Assembly: GCA_009783085.1 (NCBI GenBank) | Contig: WRHU01000006.1 | Span: forward strand, 53,803-117,802 | DNA: 64,000 nucleotides | Direction of reading: 5' to 3' | From: Coriobacteriia bacterium | GTDB taxonomy: Bacteria; Actinomycetota; Coriobacteriia; Coriobacteriales; UBA8131 | Shown here: piece by piece, positions 55,485 through 63,885 of the stretch | Numbering within the stretch: the first letter of the stretch is position 1 | Layout: each line of letters opens with the position of its first letter | Notes under the pieces: model-generated | The model's database searches: none | What the model saw: only the letters and a program-made list of their open reading frames with translations | What the model was told of the DNA's origin: nothing | Translations under genes and position numbers: made by a program

Positions 55485-56237
55485 CTATTCCTCAACACCC
55501 AAAGGAGCGCTAACGGCCTTGCGCTGAAGCTCTAACAACTGCGTAAGGCCAATGTTTCCCACGTCAAGCAAGGCATCAAGGCGCGCGCGGTCAAAGGTGG
55601 TTTGCTCACCGGTGCCTTGCAGCTCAATAAACTCACCCTTGCCATTTATGACCAGGTTCATGTCTATTTCTGCACGAGAATCCTCTCGATAGTCCAAGTC
55701 GAGCAGAAGCCTGCCGTCAACCATGCCAACGCTCACCGCAGCTACTTGGTCGAGCAGGGGGTCGGCCTTGAGCTTGCCTGCTTCCTTCCACGTGGCAAGC
55801 GCATCATGCAGCGCCACCCAGGCGCCGCAAATCGCTGCCGTGCGTGTGCCACCGTCTGCCTGAATAACATCGCAGTCTAGGGTAATAGTTGTTTCGCCCA
55901 GCGCATTAAGATCGACAACCGCGCGCAACGAACGTCCAATAAGCCGCTGAATCTCCTGCGTGCGACCCTGCTGACCATGTATCTCACGGCGCGTGCGCTG
56001 CGAAGTCGAAGCCGGCAACATAGCATATTCAGCCGTCACCCAGCCCTTGCCACTCCCCTTGCGCCACGCAGGCACATTCTCGTCAATGCTTGCCGCACAC
56101 AAAACACGGGTATCGCCAAACTCAACAAGGCACGAGCCAAAAACACTTTTGAGATAACCACGGGTAAAGCTCACTGGGCGCAAGCCATCTGGGGCTCGAT
56201 CAAATGAGCGTGCGGTTAAAGGATTTGAAATGGTCAT
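55485..56237 (-). CDS. rph: Ribonuclease PH
   Basis: Phosphorolytic 3' exoribonuclease for tRNA ends. 250 residues; motifs [42 protein letters not shown] and [19 protein letters not shown]. The start overlaps the murI stop (ATGA). An ASTSQRT stretch containing the conserved Arg is intact. Confidence 0.96.
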   Translation of the reverse strand: MTISNPLTARSFDRAPDGLRPVSFTRGYLKSVFGSCLVEFGDTRVLCAASIDENVPAWRKGSGKGWVTAEYAMLPASTSQRTRREIHGQQGRTQEIQRLIGRSLRAVVDLNALGETTITLDCDVIQADGGTRTAAICGAWVALHDALATWKEAGKLKADPLLDQVAAVSVGMVDGRLLLDLDYREDSRAEIDMNLVINGKGEFIELQGTGEQTTFDRARLDALLDVGNIGLTQLLELQRKAVSAPLGVEE

Positions 56238-57310
56238 GCGATTTTATCTCCTTCGGTAGTTTTGCTTTGGGTAGCCTCGCTGCGCTCTGCGCTTGCGGTG
56301 CTTTCTGCGGCGTCGCGCTCTGCGCTCGCATAACTTGCCCCAACACCACGCACCGCCTCAAGTAATGCCGCCTCAAGCTCATCAAGGCTTACGGTAACAA
56401 GTGCCTCCTGCGTTATTTTTTGGTGAAGTATCGCTGAGCCCAAATCTGCAAACTCGGTAGGGTTTTCTGCAGTTGTCGCAAAATGGTGGTGCGGCACCGT
56501 TCCCTCAGGTGCAAGCTGCTCGCGCCGCGTAAGAATCTCAACAACGTCGCGTGCGGTTTCCTCCGCAGACGAAATAATGTTTACCTTTGGCCCCAGTATG
56601 CCCCGTATGAGCGGCGAGAGCAACGGGTAGTGCGTGCAGCCGAGTACCAGCGTGTCGATTTTGCAGCGCTTAAGCGGCGTAAGATAATCGCGGGTAATCT
56701 CTTGAAAAGCAGGACGAATGTAAATCGAGGCCGACTGCGCCATGATGTCCTCAAGCGGGCTGCGGTCAAGGCGCAAACCCTGCTCGACGATCTCTACAAA
56801 ACGAGGAGTTGCGGCAGAAAAAACGGTGATGCCTGCATCGCGCGCACGAATTGCCCGCGCATACGCGCCACTTTCGATGGTCGCCACCGTACCAATAACG
56901 CCAATGCGTCGTGCCTTAGTAACTTGCACCGCCGCCCGCGCGCCCGGCTCAACCACCCCAATAACAGGAATTGCAAGCGCACGCTGTACCGCCTCAAGGG
57001 CGGCAGCCGTTGCCGAATTGCAGGCGATAACAATAAGCTTGACGTTTTGCTTAACGAGCCAGTGCGATATTTGAAGCGCAAACGTTTTTACTTCCTCAAG
57101 CGAACGCGGACCATACGGACACCGCTCCGTGTCGCCAAAATAATAGATGGATTCGTGCGGGAGAGAGTCGGCGATTGCGCGCGCAACCGTAAAACCCCCA
57201 ACGCCCGAATCAAACACCCCTATTGGAAGCGAACTATGAGCACACAAGGCACCAGTGTCACCCTGCTCAATTGTAGTGGTAGCGTGCGATTCAACAGCTG
57301 TATTCTTCAT
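56234..57310 (-). CDS. murI: Glutamate racemase
   Basis: Makes D-glutamate for peptidoglycan. From the ATG at 57308-57310 it has 358 residues. Family motifs: [16 protein letters not shown] with the first substrate Ser/Asp, [11 protein letters not shown] (catalytic Cys) and [11 protein letters not shown] (second catalytic Cys). N- and C-terminal extensions are polar; the C-terminal ~50 residues ([20 protein letters not shown]) are low complexity. TATACT stands 7 bases before the ATG, so the mRNA may be leaderless. An upstream in-frame ATG (57379) is less likely. Confidence 0.93.
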   Translation of the reverse strand: MKNTAVESHATTTIEQGDTGALCAHSSLPIGVFDSGVGGFTVARAIADSLPHESIYYFGDTERCPYGPRSLEEVKTFALQISHWLVKQNVKLIVIACNSATAAALEAVQRALAIPVIGVVEPGARAAVQVTKARRIGVIGTVATIESGAYARAIRARDAGITVFSAATPRFVEIVEQGLRLDRSPLEDIMAQSASIYIRPAFQEITRDYLTPLKRCKIDTLVLGCTHYPLLSPLIRGILGPKVNIISSAEETARDVVEILTRREQLAPEGTVPHHHFATTAENPTEFADLGSAILHQKITQEALVTVSLDELEAALLEAVRGVGASYASAERDAAESTASAERSEATQSKTTEGDKIA

Positions 57311-57483
57311 GTTTATCAGTATAGCACCATTTTTTGTATCATTTTCGCCCTTTGGAGGATTTGTGGGCACGTGCGCCACCGTGGATATGCTACCAGAGTG
57401 GTATTATCAGGCTCAGGCACAAAACAAACGGTGGACACAAGGGTAACCAAGAAAAACAAAACAAAGATTTAAGGAGAAAAACC

Positions 57484-57840
57484 ATGAGTTTCTTATCACA
57501 ATTATTATCCGGCGGAGCAGGCGGAGTTATTTCTGCTCAAGAAGCACACGAGCGCATAGCTGCTGCACAGGCACAAGGCGAGGAGCTTATTGTGCTTGAC
57601 GTTCGTACACCAGCGGAGTATCGGCAGGTGAGAATACCGGGTGCAGTGCTGCTTCCCGTTGACGAACTCTCTCGCCGTGCGAGCACCGAGCTTCCCAACA
57701 AAGACGTGCCCATCTTGGTATATTGCCAAAGTGGCGGACGGGCTGGCAATGCCGTTTCTCAGCTTAAATCCTTGGGCTACAGCGATGTTGTAAGCTTTGG
57801 GGGCATTATGCAATGGCCCTTTGAAACGGTGAGTGGCTAG
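57484..57840 (+). CDS. Rhodanese-like sulfurtransferase
   Basis: A 118-residue single-domain rhodanese. ATG at 57484 with AAGGAG upstream. Motifs: IVLDVRTPAEYRQVRIPGAV and the active-site loop YCQSGGRAGNAV with Cys81. It lies 218 bp upstream of the CoA-disulfide reductase gene on the same strand; both handle persulfide or disulfide sulfur, so a shared role in sulfur or thiol metabolism is plausible. Confidence 0.92.
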   Translation: MSFLSQLLSGGAGGVISAQEAHERIAAAQAQGEELIVLDVRTPAEYRQVRIPGAVLLPVDELSRRASTELPNKDVPILVYCQSGGRAGNAVSQLKSLGYSDVVSFGGIMQWPFETVSG

Positions 57841-57912
57841 CACGCAAAAGGTGGCAAGACGGCACGGGCAAGCGCGCAAAAGATGGCAAAGCGAGGGTTG
57901 CAGGCGAGGCTC

Positions 57913-57967
57913 TAAGGTCAGGGCTGTAAGGTCAGGGCTGTAAGGTCAGGGTGTAAGGTCAGGGCTC
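57913..57967. repeat. Four tandem ~14-bp repeats (TAAGGTCAGGGCTG)
   Basis: Units at 57913, 57927, 57941 and 57954, of 13-14 bp, differ by a base or two. Flanking sequence also shows duplicated phrases (CAAGCAAACAAGCAAA at two places up to 58032). The stretch lies between the rhodanese and the CoA-disulfide reductase, with no ORF. It is likely polymorphic. Confidence 0.8.
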
Positions 57968-58058
57968 TACAGGGTGTAGGGCAACGCAAGCAAACAAGCA
58001 AACGGTTGCAAGACGGCGCAAGCAAACAAGCAAAATAGGGCTAAAGGGAGGAAGCACG

Positions 58059-59750
58059 GTGGAAAAAGCAAAAAAGGTAGTTATTGTTGGTGGCGTTGCC
58101 GGCGGAGCATCTGCGGCAGCACGGCTCAGACGGCTTGATGAATCTGCAGAAATTATCATGCTTGAGCGTGGAGGGCATATCTCGTTTGCAAACTGCGGGC
58201 TTCCCTATTTTATCGGCGAGGAAATCACCGATAAAAGCGAACTTACCCTGCAAACGCCCGAGAGCTTCAACGCTCGGTTCAACGTAGACGTACGGGTGCA
58301 AAACGAGGCAACAGCCATAAATCGCACCGAGAAAACCGTTACCGTCAAAGACCTGCATACTAACAAAAGCTACACCGAAAGCTACGACTACCTTATTTTA
58401 TCCCCGGGGGCTTCTCCCTTGGTTTCTCCTATTGAAGGCGCCGATGCTCCCGAAGTCAAGGCTAAGATTTTTACCCTGCGCGACATTCCCGACACCCTAA
58501 AAATCAAAAACTTTGTTGATAACGAGAAGCCCACCAGCGCACTGGTAATTGGCGGCGGTTATATTGGCATCGAAATGGCCGAAAATCTTGCTCGACGGGG
58601 GCTTGCGGTTACCGTGGTGCAGAGAAGCAACCAGATAATTGCGCCGCTGGATTTTGATATGGCGTGTGGCGTTCATAATTACATCAGGCAGCAAGGCATT
58701 GACCTACGTCTTGAGGAAACCGCACAAAGCATTCATGATAAAAACGGGCGACTTGCCGTCGAGCTCAAGGGTGGCGAGCTTATTGCCGATATGCTCATAA
58801 TGGCGGTGGGCGTTGTACCAGAAAGCTCGCTTGCGCAAACGGCAGAGCTTGCGGTAAACGAGAAGGGCGCCATTGTTGTTAACGAGCGTATGCAAACCTC
58901 TGACGAGAGCATCTATGCCGTGGGCGATGCCGTTGAGATAACTGAGTTTGTTACCGAGCAAAAAGCTGTTATCCCACTGGCAGGTCCCGCAAACAAACAA
59001 GGGCGCATTGCGGCGGACAATATCTGTGGCTTGTCCTCAACCTTTGAAGGAACACAAGGCTCAACGATTTTGCGTGCCTTTGATATGACCATTGCTGCCA
59101 CGGGCATTAACGAAAAAACAGCGCAGCGCCTTGAACTCAACTACGACAAAGTGTTTACGCACTCGGCAAGTCACGCTGGTTATTATCCCGGCGCTCAAAT
59201 GATGACTATCAAAACTCTGTTTGAAAAAGAAACAGGCAAGATACTTGGTGCGCAAATTGTTGGTTTTGAAGGAGTGGACAAACGCTGCGACGTGCTGGCA
59301 ACGGCCCTGCGTGCAAATATGACTGCCTCTGATTTGGCAGAACTTGAGCTTTGTTATGCGCCCCCCTATTCTTCGGCAAAAGACCCCGTTAATATGGTGG
59401 GTTTTGTTATTGAAAACCAACTCTCGGGCAAAGCCAAGAGCTTTCACTGGCACGAGGTCGAATCTTTGCCGCAAGACGGCAGTGTTACTCTGCTTGACAT
59501 ACGAACACAAGGTGAGTTTGCCAAGGGCAGTATTAAGGGTTTTGCTAACATTCCCCTTGACGAGCTTCGCGAGCGCTTGGGCGAACTTGATGTCAACAAA
59601 AAGGTGTATGTTACTTGTCAAATTGGGCTGCGCGGATATATCGCCGCACGGATACTCATGCAGCACGGCTTTGATGCGTACAACTTGAGCGGCGGTTATC
59701 GGCTCTATCAAAGCATTTTTGGTGGGTGTAAGGCAACCTGCACCGACTGA
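58059..59750 (+). CDS. cdr: CoA-disulfide reductase fused to rhodanese domain
   Basis: A 563-residue flavoprotein of the CoADR-RHD type, reducing CoA disulfide or persulfide with NAD(P)H. GTG start at 58059 with GGGAGG seven bases upstream. FAD motif VVIVGGVAGGASAAARLRRL; active Cys46 in FANCGLPYF; NAD motif ALVIGGGYIGIEMAENLARR; second FAD motif YAVGDAVEI. A C-terminal rhodanese domain (about 465-555) has LLDIRTQGEF and the Cys loop TCQIGLRGYIAARI. The 3' end contains a 24-bp sequence shared with tmRNA. Confidence 0.93.
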   Translation: MEKAKKVVIVGGVAGGASAAARLRRLDESAEIIMLERGGHISFANCGLPYFIGEEITDKSELTLQTPESFNARFNVDVRVQNEATAINRTEKTVTVKDLHTNKSYTESYDYLILSPGASPLVSPIEGADAPEVKAKIFTLRDIPDTLKIKNFVDNEKPTSALVIGGGYIGIEMAENLARRGLAVTVVQRSNQIIAPLDFDMACGVHNYIRQQGIDLRLEETAQSIHDKNGRLAVELKGGELIADMLIMAVGVVPESSLAQTAELAVNEKGAIVVNERMQTSDESIYAVGDAVEITEFVTEQKAVIPLAGPANKQGRIAADNICGLSSTFEGTQGSTILRAFDMTIAATGINEKTAQRLELNYDKVFTHSASHAGYYPGAQMMTIKTLFEKETGKILGAQIVGFEGVDKRCDVLATALRANMTASDLAELELCYAPPYSSAKDPVNMVGFVIENQLSGKAKSFHWHEVESLPQDGSVTLLDIRTQGEFAKGSIKGFANIPLDELRERLGELDVNKKVYVTCQIGLRGYIAARILMQHGFDAYNLSGGYRLYQSIFGGCKATCTD

Positions 59751-59766
59751 GCCTCGAGAAGCTTGC
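59743..59766. repeat. 24-bp copy of an internal ssrA sequence at the cdr stop
   Basis: CCGACTGAGCCTCGAGAAGC plus TTGC (59743-59766) matches 60235-60258 in tmRNA with one mismatch. It spans the last codons and TGA of cdr. The two copies are in direct orientation, 492 bp apart. Confidence 0.85.
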
Positions 59767-59862
59767 CAAACAACTAACCGAGATATTCAGCTCTACGTAC
59801 CCATCTTGCCCGCTCGTGCTGCCACTTGCTCCTGCGCGCCACGCATGATACACTACCTCTCC

Positions 59863-59939
59863 GCACTTTGATGCACTTTGATGCGCAATAACGCATTGTT
59901 CCGCACTTTTCGTAGTGCTGCACTTTGATAGAGCCCTTA
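59863..59939. repeat. GCACTTTGAT repeats upstream of ssrA
   Basis: GCACTTTGAT occurs at 59863, 59873 and 59930, with a GCACT-n6-AGTGC hairpin between. The region is just upstream of the tmRNA start, so it may contain its promoter, though no clear -35/-10 pair is visible. Confidence 0.6.
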
Positions 59940-59953
59940 TTTGGGACGAAGCC

Positions 59954-60303
59954 GGGGGCGACTGGTTTCGACATACAAGTTTTGAGCAAGGAAGCAGGTC
60001 GTGGTCTCCTCGCCACGTTAAACAGGGGTACTGTCAAGTTAATTGGCAACAAGAACTATGCTCTCGCTGCCTAGATTGAGCAGCGACGTCAACGCGAGAT
60101 AATCCCCGCTCTCGCCACGACGACATTTTAGGGGAATGCTCCTGAGTACGTAGTTGGTATGACTCAGGCTAAGATTGAACCAACTGGGGATATGCCCGTC
60201 CGTCGGCAAACCAGCATATCCTAAGATTCGAGCGCCGACTGAGCCTGGAGAAGCTTGCAATGAGCGTGTATGGACCGGAGTTCGATTCTCCGCGCCTCCA
60301 CCA
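59954..60303 (+). ncRNA. ssrA: tmRNA (ssrA), tag GNKNYALAA
   Basis: A 350-nt tmRNA. The 5' end GGGGGCGACTGGTTTCGAC and 3' end TTCGATTCTCCGCGCCTCCACCA-type T arm and acceptor pair as in one-piece tmRNA; CCA is encoded. The resume codon is GGC at 60045, giving the tag (Ala)GNKNYALAA then TAG at 60072-60074; the LAA end is the usual ClpXP signal. It lies 200 bp after cdr and 135 bp before mntP. Confidence 0.96.
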
Positions 60304-60325
60304 TTATTCTCTGTTATTATTGTCA

Positions 60326-60331
60326 TATAAT
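60326..60331 (+). promoter_or_regulatory. Probable -10 box for the first mntP
   Basis: TATAAT at 60326-60331, with TTATTC 16 bp upstream at 60304-60309, directly after the tmRNA 3' end. Downstream, CTAACG-n16-CGTTAG (about 60363-60391) can form a hairpin in the leader. I do not find a yybP-ykoY Mn riboswitch. Confidence 0.45.
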
Positions 60332-60438
60332 CATCAGACAAAATCAGACTAAAAATCACAGACTAACGAAAGCTAAAAGGACTACGTTAGGAAACTGCCC
60401 ATGCCCCTGATTATTAACATACAAGAAAAACAAGCCTC

Positions 60439-61026
60439 ATGGATTATCTTGCCTTAAGTCTTATTGCGCTTGGTCTTGCGATGGATGCCTTTACGGTAAC
60501 CATCTGCAACGGTATGGCAATCAAGGAAGTGCGCCTCAAGCATGCCTTGGCTTTTGGGTTCATGTTTGGTGGGCTGCAAATGCTTATGACCATCATCGGC
60601 TCTTTTATGGGGAGCAGCTTTACGGGGTTTATTGAAAGTATTGAACACTGGGTAGCTTTTATACTACTTGCCGCTATTGGAGGCAAAAAACTGTATGATG
60701 CCTTTAGGGATAAAAGCACAAAAGCGAGCGCAAGCGAACATGGCATAGCAATTGGAACCCTCTTTTTCTTAGGAATTGCCACCAGCATAGATGCGCTTGC
60801 TGTTGGCATTAGTATTGCGCTGACGGGCTGGAATATCTGGGGTGCCGCAGTGATTTTTGGCGTAGTTACCTTTGCGTTCGCTTTCTTTGGGATTTTAATA
60901 GGCAAGCGGTTTGGAAAACGTTTTGAGAAAATCGCAGCCGCTGCTGGTGGCATTATCCTGATTATTATCGCATTGAGGATACCAATTGAGCCTTTGCTTA
61001 TACAGCTATTTGAGCAAATCTTTTGA
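60439..61026 (+). CDS. mntP: Manganese efflux pump MntP, copy 1
   Basis: A 195-residue, six-span membrane protein. The two MntP domain repeats show the conserved Asp motifs GLAMDAFTVTICNG and ATSIDALAVGIS, with GGLQMLM and IGGKKLYDAF. No strong ribosome site is seen before the ATG. It is followed 88 bp later by a second, similar gene. Confidence 0.93.
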   Translation: MDYLALSLIALGLAMDAFTVTICNGMAIKEVRLKHALAFGFMFGGLQMLMTIIGSFMGSSFTGFIESIEHWVAFILLAAIGGKKLYDAFRDKSTKASASEHGIAIGTLFFLGIATSIDALAVGISIALTGWNIWGAAVIFGVVTFAFAFFGILIGKRFGKRFEKIAAAAGGIILIIIALRIPIEPLLIQLFEQIF

Positions 61027-61114
61027 CGTTACAACCATTCCCGTCTTTGGAGGAGCTGCAAGCCGTATGACAAAGAAAAACCCTGCGAACATGAATTAGG
61101 GGCGTGCGAACCTA

Positions 61115-61681
61115 ATGGACTATCTTGCCGTGTTTCTTGTTGCCCTTGGGCTTGCCATGGATGCGTTTGCCGTGTCCATTTGTAACGGCATTGCAATTAA
61201 AAACATACGCCTCAAACACGCACTTGCTTTTGGGCTCATGTTTGGTGGGCTGCAGATGCTCATGCCCATAATCGGTTTCTTTCTAGGCAGCACGTTTAGT
61301 AGCTATATAGAAAATGTTGATCATTGGGTTGCCTTTGGACTGCTGGGTGCTATTGGCGGCAAAATGCTGATCGATACCTTTAGAAAAGGTGATGAGGAGG
61401 CTGTCGCAAACGAGCAGGGCATCACCTTAGGAAAGCTTTTTGTCCTCGGAATTGCCACCAGCATAGATGCGCTTGCTGTTGGCATTAGCATTGCACTGAC
61501 GGGCTGGAATATCTGGACTTCTGCGTTGGTTATTGGTGCAGTCGCTTTTGCGCTCTCGTTTTTTGGAGTGCTGGCAGGCAAGCAACTAGGAGTGCGCTTT
61601 GAGAAAAATGCGGGTAGAGTTGGTGGCATTATTTTGATTGGCATTGGTATCAAGATATTGCTCGAGCATCTGCTCGGATAG
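61115..61681 (+). CDS. mntP: Manganese efflux pump MntP, copy 2
   Basis: A 188-residue paralogue of the preceding gene; both share MDYLA, GLAMDAF, CNG-AIK, FGGLQMLM and the stretch IATSIDALAVGISIALTGWN exactly. The identical block suggests tandem duplication with partial homogenisation; the rest has diverged. Ends convergent with rplL across a GC-rich hairpin. Confidence 0.93.
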   Translation: MDYLAVFLVALGLAMDAFAVSICNGIAIKNIRLKHALAFGLMFGGLQMLMPIIGFFLGSTFSSYIENVDHWVAFGLLGAIGGKMLIDTFRKGDEEAVANEQGITLGKLFVLGIATSIDALAVGISIALTGWNIWTSALVIGAVAFALSFFGVLAGKQLGVRFEKNAGRVGGIILIGIGIKILLEHLLG

Positions 61682-61734
61682 ATGAACAGTCTAAGCAGTC
61701 TGAACAATCTGTTTTAAGGACTTTTGATAGTGAA

Positions 61735-61758
61735 AGACCCCCGGCGTGCCGGGGGTCT
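61735..61758. terminator. Bidirectional terminator between mntP and rplL
   Basis: AGACCCCCGGC and GCCGGGGGTCT form a perfect 11-bp GC-rich stem with a 2-base centre. It lies 53 bp after the second mntP and 33 bp after rplL on the opposite strand. T-rich stretches flank it on both sides (TTTTGATAG, TCTAAAAAC), so it can act in both directions. Confidence 0.8.
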
Positions 61759-61791
61759 AAAAACTTTACACAAAGCTTTTCTCAAACAAAG

Positions 61792-62175
61792 TTATTTGAG
61801 TGTTACGGCAGCGCCAGCTTCCTCAAGTTTAGCCTTTGCCTCATCGGCCTTTGCCTTGTCAGCACCCTCAACGAGCGTTGAAGGAGTGCCCTCAACAGCG
61901 TCTTTTGCCTCTTTAAGACCAAGACCTGTGATGTCGCGAACAGCCTTAATAACAGCAATCTTGTTGTCGCCAAAGCCCTCGAGAACAACGTCAAAGTTGG
62001 TTTTCTCCTCAGCGTCATCAGCGCCACCGCCAGCAGCAGGTGCAGCAGCAACAGCAACAGGAGCAGCAGCAGAAACGCCAAATACTTCCTCAAGATCCTT
62101 TACAAGCTCTGAAAGCTCAAGTGCGGGCATAGCCTTTAGTGCCTCAATAATATCCTCTTTTTTAATAGCAGCCAT
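61792..62175 (-). CDS. rplL: 50S ribosomal protein L7/L12
   Basis: Stalk protein that recruits translation factors. 127 residues; N-terminal dimer domain [20 protein letters not shown], Ala/Gly-rich hinge (about 38-52), and the C-terminal factor-binding domain [20 protein letters not shown]. It follows rplJ by 105 bp. rpoB does not follow; a terminator and mntP do. Confidence 0.97.
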   Translation of the reverse strand: MAAIKKEDIIEALKAMPALELSELVKDLEEVFGVSAAAPVAVAAAPAAGGGADDAEEKTNFDVVLEGFGDNKIAVIKAVRDITGLGLKEAKDAVEGTPSTLVEGADKAKADEAKAKLEEAGAAVTLK

Positions 62176-62280
62176 AATAGCTTCCTTTCAATAGTTTTGG
62201 GCGTAGCACCTCATTTTTGGTGTCGCACCCGTTTCATGTCAAATTACTAACGTACGTACAGTTTTAGCTCCACTAAGCAG

Positions 62281-62799
62281 CTACGCAGCCTTGCTGTCTG
62301 AAACCGCCTGCAAAGTTCGTACAAACTTCTCGGCAGGGCCAGAAAGCACGCGCACCAAACCAGTTGCAGGGTTTGAAATAGTACCCAGCAGCTTGGCGAT
62401 AAGCTCCTCGCGCGAAGGCAAATCGGCAATAGCCTTAATTTGCGTTGCGGTTACAACGTCATTGTTGAACAATCCGCCTTTAATCTCAAGCGCTTCGTTC
62501 TCTTTTGCAAAACTTTTGAGCGTCTTTGCTGAAGCAACAGGATCGCCCGAAACAAACACAAAAGCCGAGGGGCCCTCAAGCACCTCTCCAAGCGACGGAA
62601 GCTCAAGTTCACTTAAAGCACGCTCCGTAAAAGAGTTTTTGTAAACCTTGATTGACGCGTCTTGCGCACGAATAAGCCTGCGCATCTCCTCGGACTGTTT
62701 AACCGTCAAACCACGATAATCAACAACCCAAATAGCGTCCGCAGCCTCAATCTCGTCCTTAATTTTCGCAACGAGTTTTACCTTATCTGCATTTGGCAT
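62281..62799 (-). CDS. rplJ: 50S ribosomal protein L10
   Basis: Binds L7/L12 dimers to the ribosome. From the ATG at 62797-62799 it has 172 residues, starting MPNADKVKLVAKIKDEIEAA; GGAGG lies six bases upstream. Motifs: WVVDYRGLTVKQSEEMRR, VYKNSFTERAL, ALEIKGGLFNN and the C-terminal stalk helix. A 13-residue upstream extension is not conserved and would read through the ribosome site. Confidence 0.96.
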   Translation of the reverse strand: MPNADKVKLVAKIKDEIEAADAIWVVDYRGLTVKQSEEMRRLIRAQDASIKVYKNSFTERALSELELPSLGEVLEGPSAFVFVSGDPVASAKTLKSFAKENEALEIKGGLFNNDVVTATQIKAIADLPSREELIAKLLGTISNPATGLVRVLSGPAEKFVRTLQAVSDSKAA

Positions 62800-62965
62800 A
62801 TAACACCTCCTCACATACAAAACGACCTTCGCTACCAAGAGTGAAGGCCGTCAATATCTGAGAAGTAGTCCTTGCGGAGAAATCTCTAAAGCGACCACCT
62901 CGGCGGGCGGAACCTCAGTTCCATTACGCTTTTGCAAGCACCGGCTGTCTTAGGTAGCAAGTATA
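62800..62965 (-). promoter_or_regulatory. L10 leader (autoregulatory mRNA element) with promoter -10
   Basis: On the minus strand, TATACT (62960-62965) is followed by CCTAAGACAGCCGGTGC, the hallmark of the L10 leader, then paired arms (GAAGGCC/GGCCTTC-like) down to the rplJ ribosome site. L10(L12)4 is known to bind such leaders and lower rplJL expression. No good -35 is visible 17 bp upstream. Confidence 0.85.
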
Positions 62966-63174
62966 TTCCATTACGTACTTAACGAACATGAATAGTATGA
63001 CGCATCTGCGCCGTAGAGTCAAATACTAATATGGCAACTTTGCGGGGTATGCTACAATCCACCTATAATAACCGTGTATCTGGCGCACGACGGGCGGACG
63101 AGCGGGCGCAAGAGCCTGTTGCGTGCAGGACAAAAGAGCCTGCCATGCGCAGGACGAGAGAAACGAGGTGGGAT

Positions 63175-63843
63175 ATGTTCTGCTCAAAATGCGGAGAACA
63201 AGTTCAAGATGATGGAAAGTTTTGTCAAAGTTGCGGACAACCAACTGCAGGGATAGCTGAGGTGGCAGTTGCTCCGCAATCCTTTGCACCTCCGGCGGCA
63301 GGGCAAGCCCCAGCGGCAGGTCAGACGGTAGCAGTAGTGTCGGCTCGAGGGCTCCTCAAAACCATCGCTGGCATAGGCGGCATTCTTGCCATCATCTTTA
63401 TGTTTTTGCCGTGGGTGAGTTTATCCTGGGTCTTTGGAAATAAGCCCGCGTTTATGTGGAATCCAGTAGAACTTTTCGACCTCTTTCGAATGATTTCGAA
63501 CGATAGCGCAGCCCCCGTGCTGGTCTTGGTATTTTTTGCGTTCTGGACTGTTTCTTTTATCATGATTATTGTGGGACTGATTATGGTCTTTGTGAAGTCA
63601 CATAAAGCAGTTCTTATGACAGGTTTGGCTTTAGCTGCTATAACAGCGTTAGCTTGGCTAATTTTCTTAGCGTTGATTAACAATGACGTGGCTTCCATTT
63701 TTTCCCAATCCCAGTATTCACTGTTTGAGTTATTTGGATCAGGCATTTTTGTGGTGCCCATTGGTCCAGTGGCAACAGCAATTACCGCAGTGATAACAAC
63801 AATTCTCGTTGGTATTTTTGGGCGCAAGAAAAAAGTTCTTTAG
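63175..63843 (+). CDS. Zinc-ribbon membrane protein
   Basis: A 222-residue protein. From the ATG at 63175, MFCSKCGEQVQDDGKFCQSC is a four-Cys zinc ribbon, then an Ala/Pro-rich linker (about 35-55) and four hydrophobic spans (about 67-85, 115-140, 147-170, 192-212). GAGGTG precedes the start. Such proteins are common in Actinobacteria and Firmicutes and of unknown role. It is intact, with a CAGCAG/CTGCTG hairpin about 8 bp after the stop. Confidence 0.85.
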   Translation: MFCSKCGEQVQDDGKFCQSCGQPTAGIAEVAVAPQSFAPPAAGQAPAAGQTVAVVSARGLLKTIAGIGGILAIIFMFLPWVSLSWVFGNKPAFMWNPVELFDLFRMISNDSAAPVLVLVFFAFWTVSFIMIIVGLIMVFVKSHKAVLMTGLALAAITALAWLIFLALINNDVASIFSQSQYSLFELFGSGIFVVPIGPVATAITAVITTILVGIFGRKKKVL

Positions 63844-63885
63844 GATAAAACAGCAGAACTAAAAACTGCTGAGAAGCACAGAGGC

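Noticed and set aside
60304..60438. yybP-ykoY manganese riboswitch before mntP
   Set aside because: Only a short CTAACG/CGTTAG hairpin is present; the conserved riboswitch core is not seen.
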